Shown here: one piece after another, positions 1-11,400 of the stretch
Numbering within the stretch: position 1 is the first letter of the stretch
Layout: every line of letters starts with the position of its first letter
DNA from: Saccoglossus kowalevskii
Taxonomy: Eukaryota > Hemichordata > Enteropneusta > Harrimaniidae
Direction of reading: 5' to 3'
Assembly (NCBI RefSeq): GCF_000003605.2
Contig: NW_003120958.1
Location: forward strand, 32,247 to 57,008
Length of the DNA: 24,762 nt
The notes under the pieces: generated by a model
The model's input: the letters and a program-made list of their open reading frames with translations, nothing else
Database searches by the model: none
Told to the model about the DNA's origin: nothing
Translations under genes and position numbers: made by a program

Positions 1-569
1 CTGCGTTGGCAGTTGTGGCGGATGTCGACGGTTCCGAATCGCAAACATTGTCTTGCAAAAATTGTATTACATCTTCGACAGCACCTTGTATTTCAGCGTG
101 ACCAACTTCCGTTTCTTCGGCATCTGCTTTGTCGGCAGCTGGCGATTCAACCACTTTACGGTTCGTCTTCGATTTACGTTTGCCTCCTGGTTTGCCTCCT
201 AGTTTGCCCCCGCAGCCTGAGTACTTCAAACGGCTTTTTTCTGTAATCGCATGTTCATTGACAGAGGAGACGGTCTCCGACTTGCGTTTGTTCTTATTAT
301 TTTTACGCCTTTTCTTCACTGATGTCCGTGGTACGTTCGGCTGGTAACTCCTCGACGTCAAATGTTTCCTTTGCTTTGGATTTCTTTCTTTTCCCACACT
401 TTGCTGGTGAAAAATCACTCCCCGTGCCACTGCACGATTGACGCGTTTTCTTCAGTTTCCTTCTTGCCTTCATAAAACACTTCCTATCTGTATAGGACGG
501 CATATTAACGTACGTGTCGGAAAGAAGGCACACAGCGAGTCTGGGCTTTATCTCACTTTCTTCGGCCAT
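1..569 (-). CDS. 5' part of an unrecognised basic protein gene, broken across two frames
   Basis: I do not recognise the family. Reading leftwards from an ATG at 569-567 (protein begins MAEESEIKPRLAVCLL), one frame stays open to a TAA at 305-303. It is rich in Lys/Arg (KARRKLKKTR, CGKRKKSKAK) and then acidic. A second minus frame is open from about 430 to the left edge with no stop. From about 330 on it reads as protein: a basic stretch (VKKRRKNNKNKRK), a Gly/Lys stretch (GGKLGGKPGGKRK), then an acidic, Ala/Glu-rich tail to base 1. The two frames meet near 303-335, around short A-runs, so one indel (sequencing error or real lesion) would join them. No convincing tiny intron is visible. The basic clusters suggest a nuclear or nucleolar protein (inference). 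An in-frame ATG at 614 would add 15 residues. The 3' part lies outside the window. It is divergent from HAUS3. Confidence 0.55.
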
Positions 570-663
570 ATTTATACTGAACGACCAGATGTCCACAAGA
601 CTGCATCTCCCCACAATTTGAATATTTATTGTTATGTAAATAAATATATTATTTTTTCGAACA

Positions 664-676
664 CGGATTGGTTACA
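664..676 (-). promoter_or_regulatory. Candidate CCAAT box upstream of the leftward gene
   Basis: The minus strand reads TAACCAATCC here, about 95-105 bases upstream of the ATG at 569, a common distance for a CCAAT (NF-Y) element. A TATAAA string also sits at 571-576, but it is too close to the ATG to serve a transcript that starts upstream of it. A CACGTG E-box lies nearby at about 723-728. These are motif matches only. Confidence 0.25.
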
Positions 677-2016
677 ATTTGCATACACATAAAATTGCAT
701 ATGCTAGGTCAGACGGTGAAATCACGTGGACTTGAATATTTCCTACCAGCTGTCCCGGTCATTTTACGTTGGTGATTGCCGACATTCCAAGCTCAGCTGT
801 TGGAATCCGTCATGCTATTCATTCTAAGTACCGGGACTATTTGCCAAGCTGGTCAAAATACGTTACTACCGTTATAATCGTGAATCGTGTCGTTCAAATA
901 TGGTTGTAATGCTGCAGTTTGCAATGTGGTCAAGGCATTTTTTTTACGTCGTCGCAAATGTCGCGTTGTGACGGTAAAATAGTGAAATGAGCAGACAAGT
1001 GTATAGAATTACATTCTTGGTTAATTTATTTGACTTGACGGAATCAAAAACAAATTCTCTCCCTCCATGATTACGCAAGTGTAAAATATCAGGTTCCGTA
1101 CAACGTATTATAAATGCTTGACCGTCTCAGCAACCTAAATAGCAGGCCGTTTTTCAACGACTCAACCAGTTAGCTAGCTGGAGTGGTAAATTCTAGCATA
1201 CCCATGTTGACGGCGGTTTTTCACCGACTTGACCGAAAAAGGGGTATATAATTATGACCAATTATTAATATTGAATAATATAATATTTTTCGTAATACGA
1301 TAATATATATCCATTTTTATCAATGGGCGTGATTCAGTGATTCAAATTGCCCGCTGTAGATGTACATCATGTTAATAAGTATACAAATTAGCCATTAGCA
1401 CTCACCAGATGTATCAGTCCAGTAGTCATCAAAAACATCAAAGCCATCGCTGTTTACCCGTGGTGTTTTCTTCAACACGGGACGACCAGTACGTCTATGA
1501 GAAAGTAAAACAAACAAGATGGAGTCAACAACTAGGACAGACAATTGCCCCCTGTATATCTTTCCCTATATTTACAATGATACAAGCCACATTGACTGCC
1601 ACGGTGCCATTTCCATAGTGCCACTGCTGATTTTTAAAATCAAATTGATAATTTGCTGAAAACTTGTGTGTAGTTGTAACACTTTTGAAGCAATAACAGT
1701 TTTGTATGTCCATAATTTTGTGCATTGTGTACTTGAGTAGGTTAACCATAATAATAATTATAATTAAAAATTATGCAAATAATGTGCAAATTAGTACATA
1801 CATGATTACCGCCACAGGGATTTAAAATATGGAGAGAACACTGGATTGCAATAGTCATGTAATGTTAAATGCCTGATGAATGATTCTACAATTCATGCGT
1901 ACAGTATGAATGATAGTATATATACATGTATGCACACAACTGTACCTGCCAATGTTTCCACGAATAAATGGCCTTACTATGCCAGACTCTTGCTGTAAAG
2001 CCATCTGAAATATAAA

Positions 2017-2040
2017 ATATATATATATATATATATATAT
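2017..2040. repeat. (AT)n microsatellite
   Basis: Twelve uninterrupted AT units between the leftward gene and the array-ended element. Confidence 0.95.
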
Positions 2041-2110
2041 TAAATTCATTTCTTTTAAATAATGTTAAATTATATCATCTGTGTTCTACAAAAAACTGAA
2101 AAAAACTGAG

Positions 2111-2119
2111 AAAATGCAG
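2111..2119 (+). repeat. Left target-site duplication AAAATGCAG
   Basis: Identical to 2729-2737, immediately outside the other end of the array-ended element. Confidence 0.65.
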
Positions 2120-2728
2120 GAATTGGGGGCATTTCGCCCAATTACCACTTCGCCTGACCGGTTTCGCCCGATTGCCTGTTCGCCCGATTACCATTTCGCC
2201 CGATCTCCGTGATTTGCGAGTTTTATTAGATTGATAAACGCAGAGGTTGGCTTTAGGTACTACTTAGTGTTCCAAGTTCCCAACACCGAAGGGCGTACAA
2301 AGGTTCTGTCAATGGTCAATCTTTGCATAAAATGCGCTGATTGAAATTATTCTGCCAACGACACTACTGTGAAAGTATTTTATTCAAACACCGATGGTGA
2401 AACAAGTGAAAAATCTGTGTATGACGGCTGATGCATACCTGTCCCATTGCCTGTCGGCCACCCCTCTATTGTGAATGGGGATGACTACCAGCAATGGCAG
2501 ACATCAGTTGCAGTATTTGCATCAGCAAGAAAACCCTGACTAAAATGCGATCATATGGTAGATTTTATGCATTTTACCAGATGTACATTTTGAATCAAAA
2601 CCCCCAGGTAAATCGGGCGAAAAGGAAAATGGGCGAACCGGTAATTGGGCGAACTGGTAACCAAGCAAAGAAGTTCGGGCAAAGTGGATTTCGGGTGAAG
2701 TGGATTTCGGGCGAAGTGACTGTACCCC
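2120..2728. mobile_element. Non-autonomous element with GGGCGAA-array inverted termini and 9-bp target duplication
   Basis: The left end (about 2125-2205) has five degenerate units of TTCGCCCGATTACC. The right end (about 2612-2725) has matching inverted units (GGGCGAACCGGTAATT and variants such as TTCGGGCGAAGTG). The outermost bases are a G-run on the left and CCCC on the right. The direct repeat AAAATGCAG occurs at 2111-2119 and again at 2729-2737, flanking the element exactly, as a target-site duplication would. No transposase is encoded in the roughly 400-bp centre, so the element would need enzyme supplied in trans. A 9-bp duplication is usual for Mutator-like elements, but foldback-type elements also have repeat-array termini, so the superfamily is uncertain. 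Confidence 0.7.
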
Positions 2729-2737
2729 AAAATGCAG
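2729..2737 (+). repeat. Right target-site duplication AAAATGCAG
   Basis: Identical to 2111-2119; abuts the terminal CCCC of the element. Confidence 0.65.
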
Positions 2738-3779
2738 CAGCCTAATTCACTTAACAGAGGTCACACTAGCCTTGTTGCTAATACATCCCAAAACAGATGG
2801 ATTCTTTATGTATGCAAGATAGTAAATGCATTGAGCAAATATCAACATATAAATGTAATAAATCCTTACACAGTGGATCGAAATGCTTTGAAAAAAAAAT
2901 TTGGAACTTTATTGAAAGAAATAAAATTAGCCCCGAGAAATAAATGGTTTCTTGGAAACCTATTGTGAAATTAACAAGTGGATGCTGCTAATAGCTGAAA
3001 TAGATTCCTGATAGTGCTGTCGTCGATATCATATCCATAATAAATGTGTTCCAAACGTTGGTGTCGTACTAAAACACCGAAGAATTCAAACGTCGATGGG
3101 TCAAAAACTCCCAGTGTTTATCTCGGGGCCTGGACGTCTAATGGCTGGACCACAGTCTCTGACAGCGAAACTGTATGTGATTTTCCGACTGTGTGCACAT
3201 CGACTCATGTTGTAGCCGTATAATGTGAAAGATTGACTAGTAAGTCAGTGTGTAAACAGAGCAGTCAGGCAAACGTATTATAATTAGCTGCTAAACCGAT
3301 AAAGCAAACCTTATGTTCTTAGTCACTTAGTGGTGCGAAGACGTAGAGAGTTTTTACACATTGACAGCATAAACAATTTTGTTTCGAATACTTTTCGCAA
3401 CAGCGGATGTTTTTTGTTATTAAAAAGATAGTGGCTGTACTGTGATACATGAACTAAGCATGCCTACCGTTGTCTTCTTTTCTACATAGGTTATGTAGTC
3501 TGTATTGCTGTACGGGAAATAATATCCAGGAAAACAACCGGCAAAAAACCTTTCAAACTCAGCCGCCTTCGAGTTTCAATATGGCGTCTCCGGCCTCGTT
3601 CACAAATCAATATTTTATTAATAGTACTTTAAACACAATGTGAACCCCGATAATGTTAACATTATTGTAATATTGCGTTACAACAGTAATTCTTATTAAA
3701 GTGACCTATTTTTTTTATATATTTTGATAAATTGTTGAAACAAACTAAGCAGCCGTATTAACGTTACATTTTGACCCAC
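2738..3779. other. Intergenic stretch, no gene recognised
   Basis: It contains a short inverted repeat pair (GCCCCGAGAAATAAA at 2930-2944, TTTATCTCGGGGCC near 3117-3130) that may be the ends of a 200-bp MITE without a clear target duplication. It also holds a GC-richer patch near 3560-3600 with ATGGCGTCTCCGG. That ATG opens only a short frame, so I do not call it coding. The patch could be part of the HAUS3 promoter. Confidence 0.5.
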
Positions 3780-3871
3780 GGGTTCAAAGCCTCGTTTTCA
3801 CACAGAACAGTGGCGGCCGCCAAATTTGTTTACATTTCATACAATTTCCGGGAACCATTTCACAAAAAGAG
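3780..3871 (+). promoter_or_regulatory. HAUS3: Possible promoter / non-coding first exon of HAUS3
   Basis: The first coding exon of HAUS3 is preceded by a good acceptor at 5276-5277, which implies an upstream non-coding exon. The best local candidate is the GC-richer segment around GTGGCGGCCGCC (about 3811-3822), which ends at a GAG|GTAACG donor at 3872-3873. It would imply a 5' UTR intron of about 1.4 kb. This is inference from motif placement only, and other donors upstream are possible. Confidence 0.25.
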
Positions 3872-5277
3872 GTAACGCTCTTATTTAATATCTTTAGTGT
3901 TGCTAACAATATCAGAAGTGAGCTTTCAATAGTTCACTGAAACGTAAAATGTAGTCTGCGATTTCCGAAGCTAATGTGATTTGATCAGGCAACATGACAT
4001 CTTTGGTGACAACTACTTAATTGTCTGTGATCGTGGAGGTGTCATCGTTTTCATTGGCACCTTACTTATCGTTGCACTGTGACAATATGTGCGATGGTGT
4101 CTAACATTGATTGTATTTAATATTAGGTGCCATCGATCCCCAATGTGACTAAACTAGTGCCCAGTCAAATACATTCAAACGCAAAGCTGAATGTATGTGA
4201 ATAAAATCCGGTGGTACAGGATTCGGTATATTTTGCCTCATACCTGTACTCTGTGGAGCCTATATGTTTTCACACACGAGCATTTGACCAAAGAGTAATC
4301 TTTTCATAAGACAAATTAAAATATATTCAATTCCATTCAAATTTATATTGCATGATAACAACACACAATAGCAAGTACTACCGGTAGTACTAAACAAAAA
4401 TATCAGTAGTTGAAAAATACACGACATATTTTGAGTACAAAAATAAATACGTAAACAGAATTAAATCAGGTAAAATGAAAAAAAAAAAAAAATGTTTCAT
4501 GCTGTATTAATTGGCTCTACTAAATGTGTAAGATATTGTTGGATAGGATACTTTATAATTTGGAACGTACACATTATAAAGTCCAATAGGTATCTGGTGA
4601 TTTTCAGTTCCATTGCAGATGTGAAAAAACATGAATTGCCTATCTAGGCTGCCCCTTCCCCCCAACAAACCATTGTTTAAACGCAATATTATTAAATTAA
4701 AGAGACACATATGTACCTGTCTATGTTACACAAACAAACTTGGTAGCTCACTTTCACGGTTTTGTATCACCCTATTTCAAGGGCCGGGGGCGATACATAA
4801 GAATTCTTTTAAAAGATGGAACTTGCAACTTGATATGTTGAAAATGAATTTCATCTTCAAATGAAATGTTATCAATATAAAACCCATCACAAGAAACAGT
4901 TCTCATTAGCTGAAGCTGTGATCCAACATTTTGACAGCAAGCCAATGGATGAACAGTTCATTTTATCACATATTTACCCGGTACATTAAAAAAATCTTCC
5001 TCGCTTGTCATCAAGCCCTGAACTAAGCTGATTCGTTGATTTTTTTCAGTTTGGGTGCTACTATTTTTTTCTTTATTTCTTTTATTTCTTTTTGTTATTA
5101 TTACTATTTCGTTTACAAGTCTAAATAAAAAAAATATATTATACCGTAATTGTAGAGTGGCATGTTTGCATGATCATGCTGACTGCACACAGTCTTGTAC
5201 ATGTTGGGCTGGATTATAAGCCATAATCATGACAAGCACAAAACAAACGCATTTTGTGTTTGTTCTTCTCTTATTAG
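3872..5277 (+). other. Presumed 5' UTR intron / upstream region of HAUS3
   Basis: No coding sequence is supported. It contains an 18-bp perfect palindrome at 4374-4391, an A13 run near 4479-4491, and a pyrimidine-rich tract at about 5040-5110. It ends in TGTTCTTCTCTTATTAG, a typical polypyrimidine tract plus AG acceptor. An in-frame ATG at 5229 lies inside this tract and is therefore probably intronic. Confidence 0.4.
4374..4391. repeat. 18-bp perfect palindrome
   Basis: AGTACTACCGGTAGTACT is its own reverse complement. The flanking bases do not extend the symmetry. It could be a dimeric protein site or a chance palindrome. Confidence 0.9.
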
Positions 5278-5285
5278 TTATTACT

Positions 5286-5464
5286 ATGAGTGGAGGACGG
5301 CAGTTTGTCAGGACTCTAGAACAATTAGGCTACAAAGGTAAACATGAACTTCACGAGGAAGCATTTGATTGGCTCTTTGAAGAGAAGGAGATTGTCAACT
5401 TCTTGGATTGGTTTTCAGAAAATGTCAACAAAGACAACTTGCTAGACAAGAAGAAAGTGGACAA
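5286..5464 (+). CDS. HAUS3: HAUS3 coding exon 1
   Basis: Encodes residues 1-59 plus two bases. It begins MSGGRQFVRTLEQLGY and contains FDWLFE and NFLDWF, the most conserved part of the HAUS3 N-terminal domain. The exon probably starts at 5278 with 8 bases of 5' UTR, after a TTATTAG acceptor. The donor is AA|GTGAGT at 5465. An upstream in-frame ATG at 5229 would add 19 hydrophobic residues not expected in the family. Confidence 0.92.
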
Positions 5465-8400
5465 GTGAGTACTCAATTTTTGCGCAATTTAATTAAATCA
5501 TTATTTCAGATCTTACAAGTGTTAAAATTTTTTTCAAATACCCCTGTCTTGTATTTACTGTACTTGTTGCATGTTCAATATAAATCATATTATTATACAT
5601 CTGTCATTCTAATGCCATAAGTTACAGCGTGCCATAATATTGCGATATTTTACGGGTATTTTCATCCTACCATATTAGGAAATGTGAATTCCAAATACAC
5701 ACGTAAGCGTCCTCTAATAATAAAAACAAACATGGCTGCCACCAGGGTTTGATCGGACCCCATACAAAGAAGTTCTCTGATTCTGTTCTAAACATTATGT
5801 ATTTCAGCATTTCCATTATGTATCATTGGGAGGAAAAGATGTATAATAATAAGGTTATTTACGAGAATACCTCAAAGTATGCACTTAGACAGTATGCTGG
5901 GCATCGACCTCCGCTGCACGACGGTCGATACTCCTGCTGTACTGTCTTCATGCATACTTTTTGATGGGAAGAAATTTTGAAAGCATGTACTGGACTGATG
6001 TTCAAAAGCGTTGTTGACTAGCAAATTTTCTCCAATTGGTGTGAGAATGCTACGTGTGTTGATAGTAACGATCTCTAAATGTATGTGTACCCAGAAATAG
6101 GGACAAAGAATTATGTAATTTCTAAACCAGGGATTGAGGTGCATTCCAGTGCCTTACATTGAAGGTTGCGTTTTCTTGTTTTCACTATTCATTTTTCATT
6201 GATAGATACGAATCAATGAAAGCGAGTGGTAAGCTGGCAATACTAGATGGACAGCAGTTACAGGATGCAATACAGGATGACGTTATCGCTGATGATGATC
6301 TTTCCGATGACCAATTAAGGTATTCACAGTGTTTTTAATTTTGCTGCTATTGCTGAGAAGTGAAATCTGCTAAATTTAATTTATGCAGGGTTCTCCACGG
6401 TTTGAAAATTAAACAGGGCACGCCAATGTGAAGTGGGCGTGGCACATTTGTAACGTGCATCATTGGCATGGATATTGAAAAATGGAAATCAAATAATCTA
6501 TTAATCTACATTATTACATTTGCATAATATATATATATATATATTTATTATTACAAAATGAATGAGAATTTTGAAGAGCTACTATTAAGTAAATGTCAGC
6601 ACGTACAATCAGCTGATTTTAGCTGCACGATTCATCACGCGGCGACATCAGTACCAGTAATGATCGCGTCCAGAAAAAGACGTAATAAGTTTGTTAATTT
6701 ATTTTACCAAATAGATACATACATGCTTTATTTAATTTTTAGCAAAAATTGTGATTTATATTTATTTGAACGAAGCAAAATAAAATTTATGATGTCGCAC
6801 AAACATTCGTGAATCAGTGCCAAAAAACAAGATGATCAAACGAAATAAAATCTACACAATGGAAGATTTTTGATCTGCAGTTGACAGTTACTGTCAAAAA
6901 CAATAGAATTATGTATAAAACAAAATACATACATAAAAGAATAATTTTCATTCAAATATGAAAGTTTGTTGATGTCTGCTTTTGTTGAAAACAGCAGTGA
7001 CCTGGAAACAGTTCATTTTACTGTGTGCACCCTGATACTATGCAACGATGCTTTTGATTGTCCAAAGCCACGCATTGACGCGAAAAACAACTAATCAGAA
7101 TATTTGTTCCAATAAGAACACAAGTAAATTTAATTCCTCCACTTATGGTGCGAGTTGAAAGCATGGCCGTTTCACTGGGGTTTTTAAATCATGATTTAAA
7201 GGAAATTCAACTTTAAATAGTGACATTCCTCAAAATATAAACATTTACATGTTTAAGCAAGCATTCGTGTGGACTTCCTTGTGATCAGCAATGTCTGTGA
7301 TGGTACGTCGGTGGATTGGGCTTCTTTTTTGTTTTACAAAAATAAATATAATTAATTGTCTATTTGGCCTTTTTAGCATGATCGCGAAAACTAGACTGAC
7401 CGCAAAGTACGTCGACTGCGCAGGTGGTTTACCGATCATGCAAGGGGTTGCATTTGTTCCGCTCGACGGCAATGTTGTTGCCGATACAATTCACGGTGTG
7501 AACTTGGTTTTAACAATAAACCTTATGTTTTAACGAATGGTTTTACCGATAATGGTTTTACGATTTTATATATTTGACGTCACCCCGGCAGTAAAAATAT
7601 GGGTACGGTAATACACTTTTCTAGGCCACATGTTCATTTTTAATCGTGTTGAAAAACATGCAACCTGCTACGATAACAAGTCGGAATGTTCGCAGTTACA
7701 CCTTAAAACAATGAACCAGTTGCTCTGAGCATGATGATTTATCTTCGGAAGACAATGAGTGATGGCCTGTTTTGTAAACAATTCTTTGTCTGGAACAAGG
7801 GCGCACAGGAAATATAACAAGGTGTTGACAATTTAAATAGGGCACCAATTTCAGATAACAGGGCGCGACGCCCTGTTAAAACCCCTCGTGGAGAACCCTG
7901 TTATGTTTAGATGTAAAATTATAATTTGTAGCATTGGGCTCATAATCAGTAGCAGTTCAGTTTTTATTTTCTCTGTTCCATCACATAAATTAACATTGTC
8001 AGGAATCAGGATGGTTTCTGTTTAATTTCTTTTTTCTGATTTCAACATGCTTTCAGTGATTCAAACAGAGTGACTACATTTAGCATGTTACTACAGACAT
8101 ATCTATGCATGATAAAATAACGTGTTTATTTCAGGGGATGGAATACTGATGTATTAAATAGAGAAAATACTGTAAAACTAATGATACTTTTTATGTGTGT
8201 CTTTGAAGAGATGAAATTCTCTGTCTGGAAAGAAGCTGTAAACACATGGCCAGTAAGAAAGAAAGACTTATCCAACGCCGGAATAAGTTGAGGTATTAAC
8301 CATATTCCAAATTAAAATATTCAAATGATATGTGTATAGAGTTGGTTAATTTCCAGATAATTTATTCTGTACCCTCTGATCCGTGTCTTGATTGGCATAG

Positions 8401-11400
8401 TTGTGAATACATTGAATTTGCATGTTATCTTTATGGTAAAACTGTGTAAGTCAGCCAAATTGGGCTAAACGACAGGAAAATTGCAATCGTATAGAAATTA
8501 TTATGTCGGTTTATTACTTTGCAGTAAAGTTGACAAACTTACCCAGTACCAAACTGCCTAAAGAGAGAACGCAGTTTTGTATTTATTTGCATGGACAATT
8601 GTTTATATGATACATGTACAATGTATTAATTACTGGCATTAACAGTCTGCTTTAGCTGCCACGAATAGCCAGATGAATCCGAAAAAAACACAGCGTCAAC
8701 AGACAATGTGTTAACTACCGATCTGTTAGATTTGGAAAAGCTGTTACTGTGGAAACTATACAGATATGTGACGCTGTTGTATATTTTGTGTCATCTTCAG
8801 CGTACACCAAACTAGATTGAGTCATAAACTTACCAAAATGACTCAAATTGAATCAAAGTATGAGAGAGAGTTATCTCAAAATGTAGAACAAGTACGTTGT
8901 GACAACCTACAGGTATAGTATACTTTTTATATACTCATCTCACTAGTCATAGTTTACTAATTCCCTCTTCTACTCGCCTTAGTGGATTTTTGTTGCCATC
9001 AACTACACAAAACCCTGCACAAAACACTTTAGGCCAGGAAAAACAAATTCTCTGTTTCTCGTTTCATGGAAATTTCAAAATGAGGCTGCGAGGCAATTTT
9101 TTTTTTTGATTACTGAGCTAAAATGGGGGAAATTTGAGACAAGTGTGAGTACAAGCACATTTTGGAATGCTTTAGAAGGAAAAAAAAACGTCCGAGTTCA
9201 AAATGATGCGAGCGGAAACGAGAAACAGAAATATTTTTTTTCTTAGCTTATACAATGTTTGTTAGAATGTATCTGCAGTAGCTTAAACTGTATCTGCACT
9301 TATTTGTATATTTAAAAGTTCTCTGATATCATCACATTCTAGATTATTGATTTACATGATCAAAATAGAATCCTTTCATCGAAAGCAAAAATCTGCACAG
9401 TGAGAAATTTTTTTTTAAAATTATTACTACAGTTACAACTGGGAAAAACATTATTGCAAGTAATCACTCGGTCGATAAAATCACTGTGCTGTCTTTCATT
9501 TTGTGCATATTTTGCGGTATTTTCATTATAGCCTTATAATACACAGATATGTACAAGTTCATGTACCTTATTAACTTTATCATATACTTTGTATTGCCCA
9601 GCCTCATAATGCTATGGGAAGTGAGCCCTCACATCAAGGCAATAAATTCCCCGGTTTTCATCAATCAAAACAAAATGTGTCATTCTAAATTACGTTATGT
9701 GTTTGAGGTCATGCCGTGAAAACATTGTAATTCCATCTATAAGGTATATAAAAAAAAATGTATGGACTAGATACGGCTTTTGCGGCTTGAGGTTGTGCGA
9801 CGTAATGCATCTCTAATGGAATTGCACATAAACCAAATAAACTTATGACTTATCTTGACCATAGACACACTTCTGTCATTAACATAAACCCATGCACTAC
9901 TATTTGAGCAAATATGTATCAGCTTGGATCAGTAAAATATTTGGACCATATACATATTGATATAAACGCTACTAATAAAGCGAATATGAACATACTTCTT
10001 TCTTCTTATCACCAGATGAATACATGTTTAAGTAAATTATCCACCAACATTCATGACCTATGTCAGTTGTACACTCAAACGAATATGAAAGCAGATTCCA
10101 CAACAAGTGATGCCAATTTCTTATCACAAATATCTCTGAATGATTATTACAAAGAGGAAGATAAATTTACTCAAGAATTAACTCAGTACACCAAAAGACA
10201 ATTCTTCAAGGTAAGTGTTTGTTAGTATTGTATAAAATGCAAGGTAATTCAGGAATTGCTTCTACAACAGAGTGTTCTATAACCTCTGCTGATACAAAGC
10301 TATGTAATAATAACAGAACCCCACACCCTCCCTGTGGCTTTNNNNNNNNNNNNNNNNNNNNNNNNNNNNNNNNNNNNNNNNNNNNNNNNNNNNNNNNNNN
10401 NNNNNNNNNNNNNNNNNNNNNNNNNNNNNNNNNNNNNNNNNNNNNNNNNNNNNNNNNNNNNNNNNNNNNNNNNNNNNNNNNNNNNNNNNNNNNNNNNNNN
10501 NNNNNNNNNNNNNNNNNNNNNNNNNNNNNNNNNNNNNNNNNNNNNNNNNNNNNNNNNNNNNNNNNNNNNNNNNNNNNNNNNNNNNNNNNNNNNNNNNNNN
10601 NNNNNNNNNNNNNNNNNNNNNNNNNNNNNNNNNNNNNNNNNNNNNNNNNNNNNNNNNNNNNNNNNNNNNNNNNNNNNNNNNNNNNNNNNNNNNNNNNNNN
10701 NNNNNNNNNNNNNNNNNNNNNNNNNNNNNNNNNNNNNNNNNNNNNNNNNNNNNNNNNNNNNNNNNNNNNNNNNNNNNNNNNNNNNNNNNNNNNNNNNNNN
10801 NAGGGAGGGTGTGGGGTTCTGTTATTATTACATATGTTCCATATTTTATTATTTCATATTAAAGAAAGAACGTGCAACAAATCGATATGGAATTTAGGTC
10901 CTAGCAACGCGTGTCAGTGTAGAACGCGTGTCACTGTCTGTGTGGAGATAAAATAATCATATGTCTAATCTGAATCAATGTTCGAATAAATTACACGTGG
11001 ACGTTTAGTTGGGGCCACGAGAGATCCAGAACTTGAACTGGACGACTATGATACACAGTTTATGTTGAAGTTAAAAGTTCCTCCACAGAATTGTGCATTG
11101 GCAAACATGCCGTGCAACTACGGTACTCCACTTACGGTATGACTTTCGTCGACAGCAGTCGTCCCTGAGCTACAACTTCATTTGTGATGTTGCTTGCTGA
11201 TCGTGGATTGAATGAGTCCTGGTTACCGGTTAAAATGTTGCTCATTTGGCATTAATAATCTTTATTTGGAACTCAGTAACGCTGCAACGTCGCCAGCAGA
11301 AACCTCCTGTTATCTCGATGTTGACGTTGCGGCTCTATAGTAATCGCTGTTTTTACTGCGGGTGGGTCTTTCGAGAGCCCTTCAAGATTTATATAACTCC

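Larger units (their letters stand above)
570..2110. other. Intergenic stretch without a supported gene
   Basis: Short open frames here (for example 1409-1618 and 1525-1749 on opposite strands) are not protein-like and have no splice-linked partners. The stretch should contain the promoter of the leftward gene. It holds two diverged copies of a motif, GGCCGTTTTTCAACGACTC at 1147-1165 and GGCGGTTTTTCACCGACTT near 1212-1230, and an (AT)12 run at 2017-2040. Nothing else is recognisable. Confidence 0.6.

Noticed and set aside
3582-3645. ATGGCGTCTCC as a coding start
   Set aside because: The frame closes after 18 codons, with no donor that would lead to a plausible exon; it is more likely promoter DNA.
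5872-6144. 90-codon minus-strand frame
   Set aside because: It lies in HAUS3 intron 1 and partly reads through the inverted repeat hairpin.
7245-7533. Overlapping frames on both strands in intron 2
   Set aside because: They are inside hAT-like element 1; no transposase residues or zinc-finger pattern are present.
10219-10956. Long open frames across the N run
   Set aside because: They exist only because N codons contain no stops; the flanking residues are intronic.
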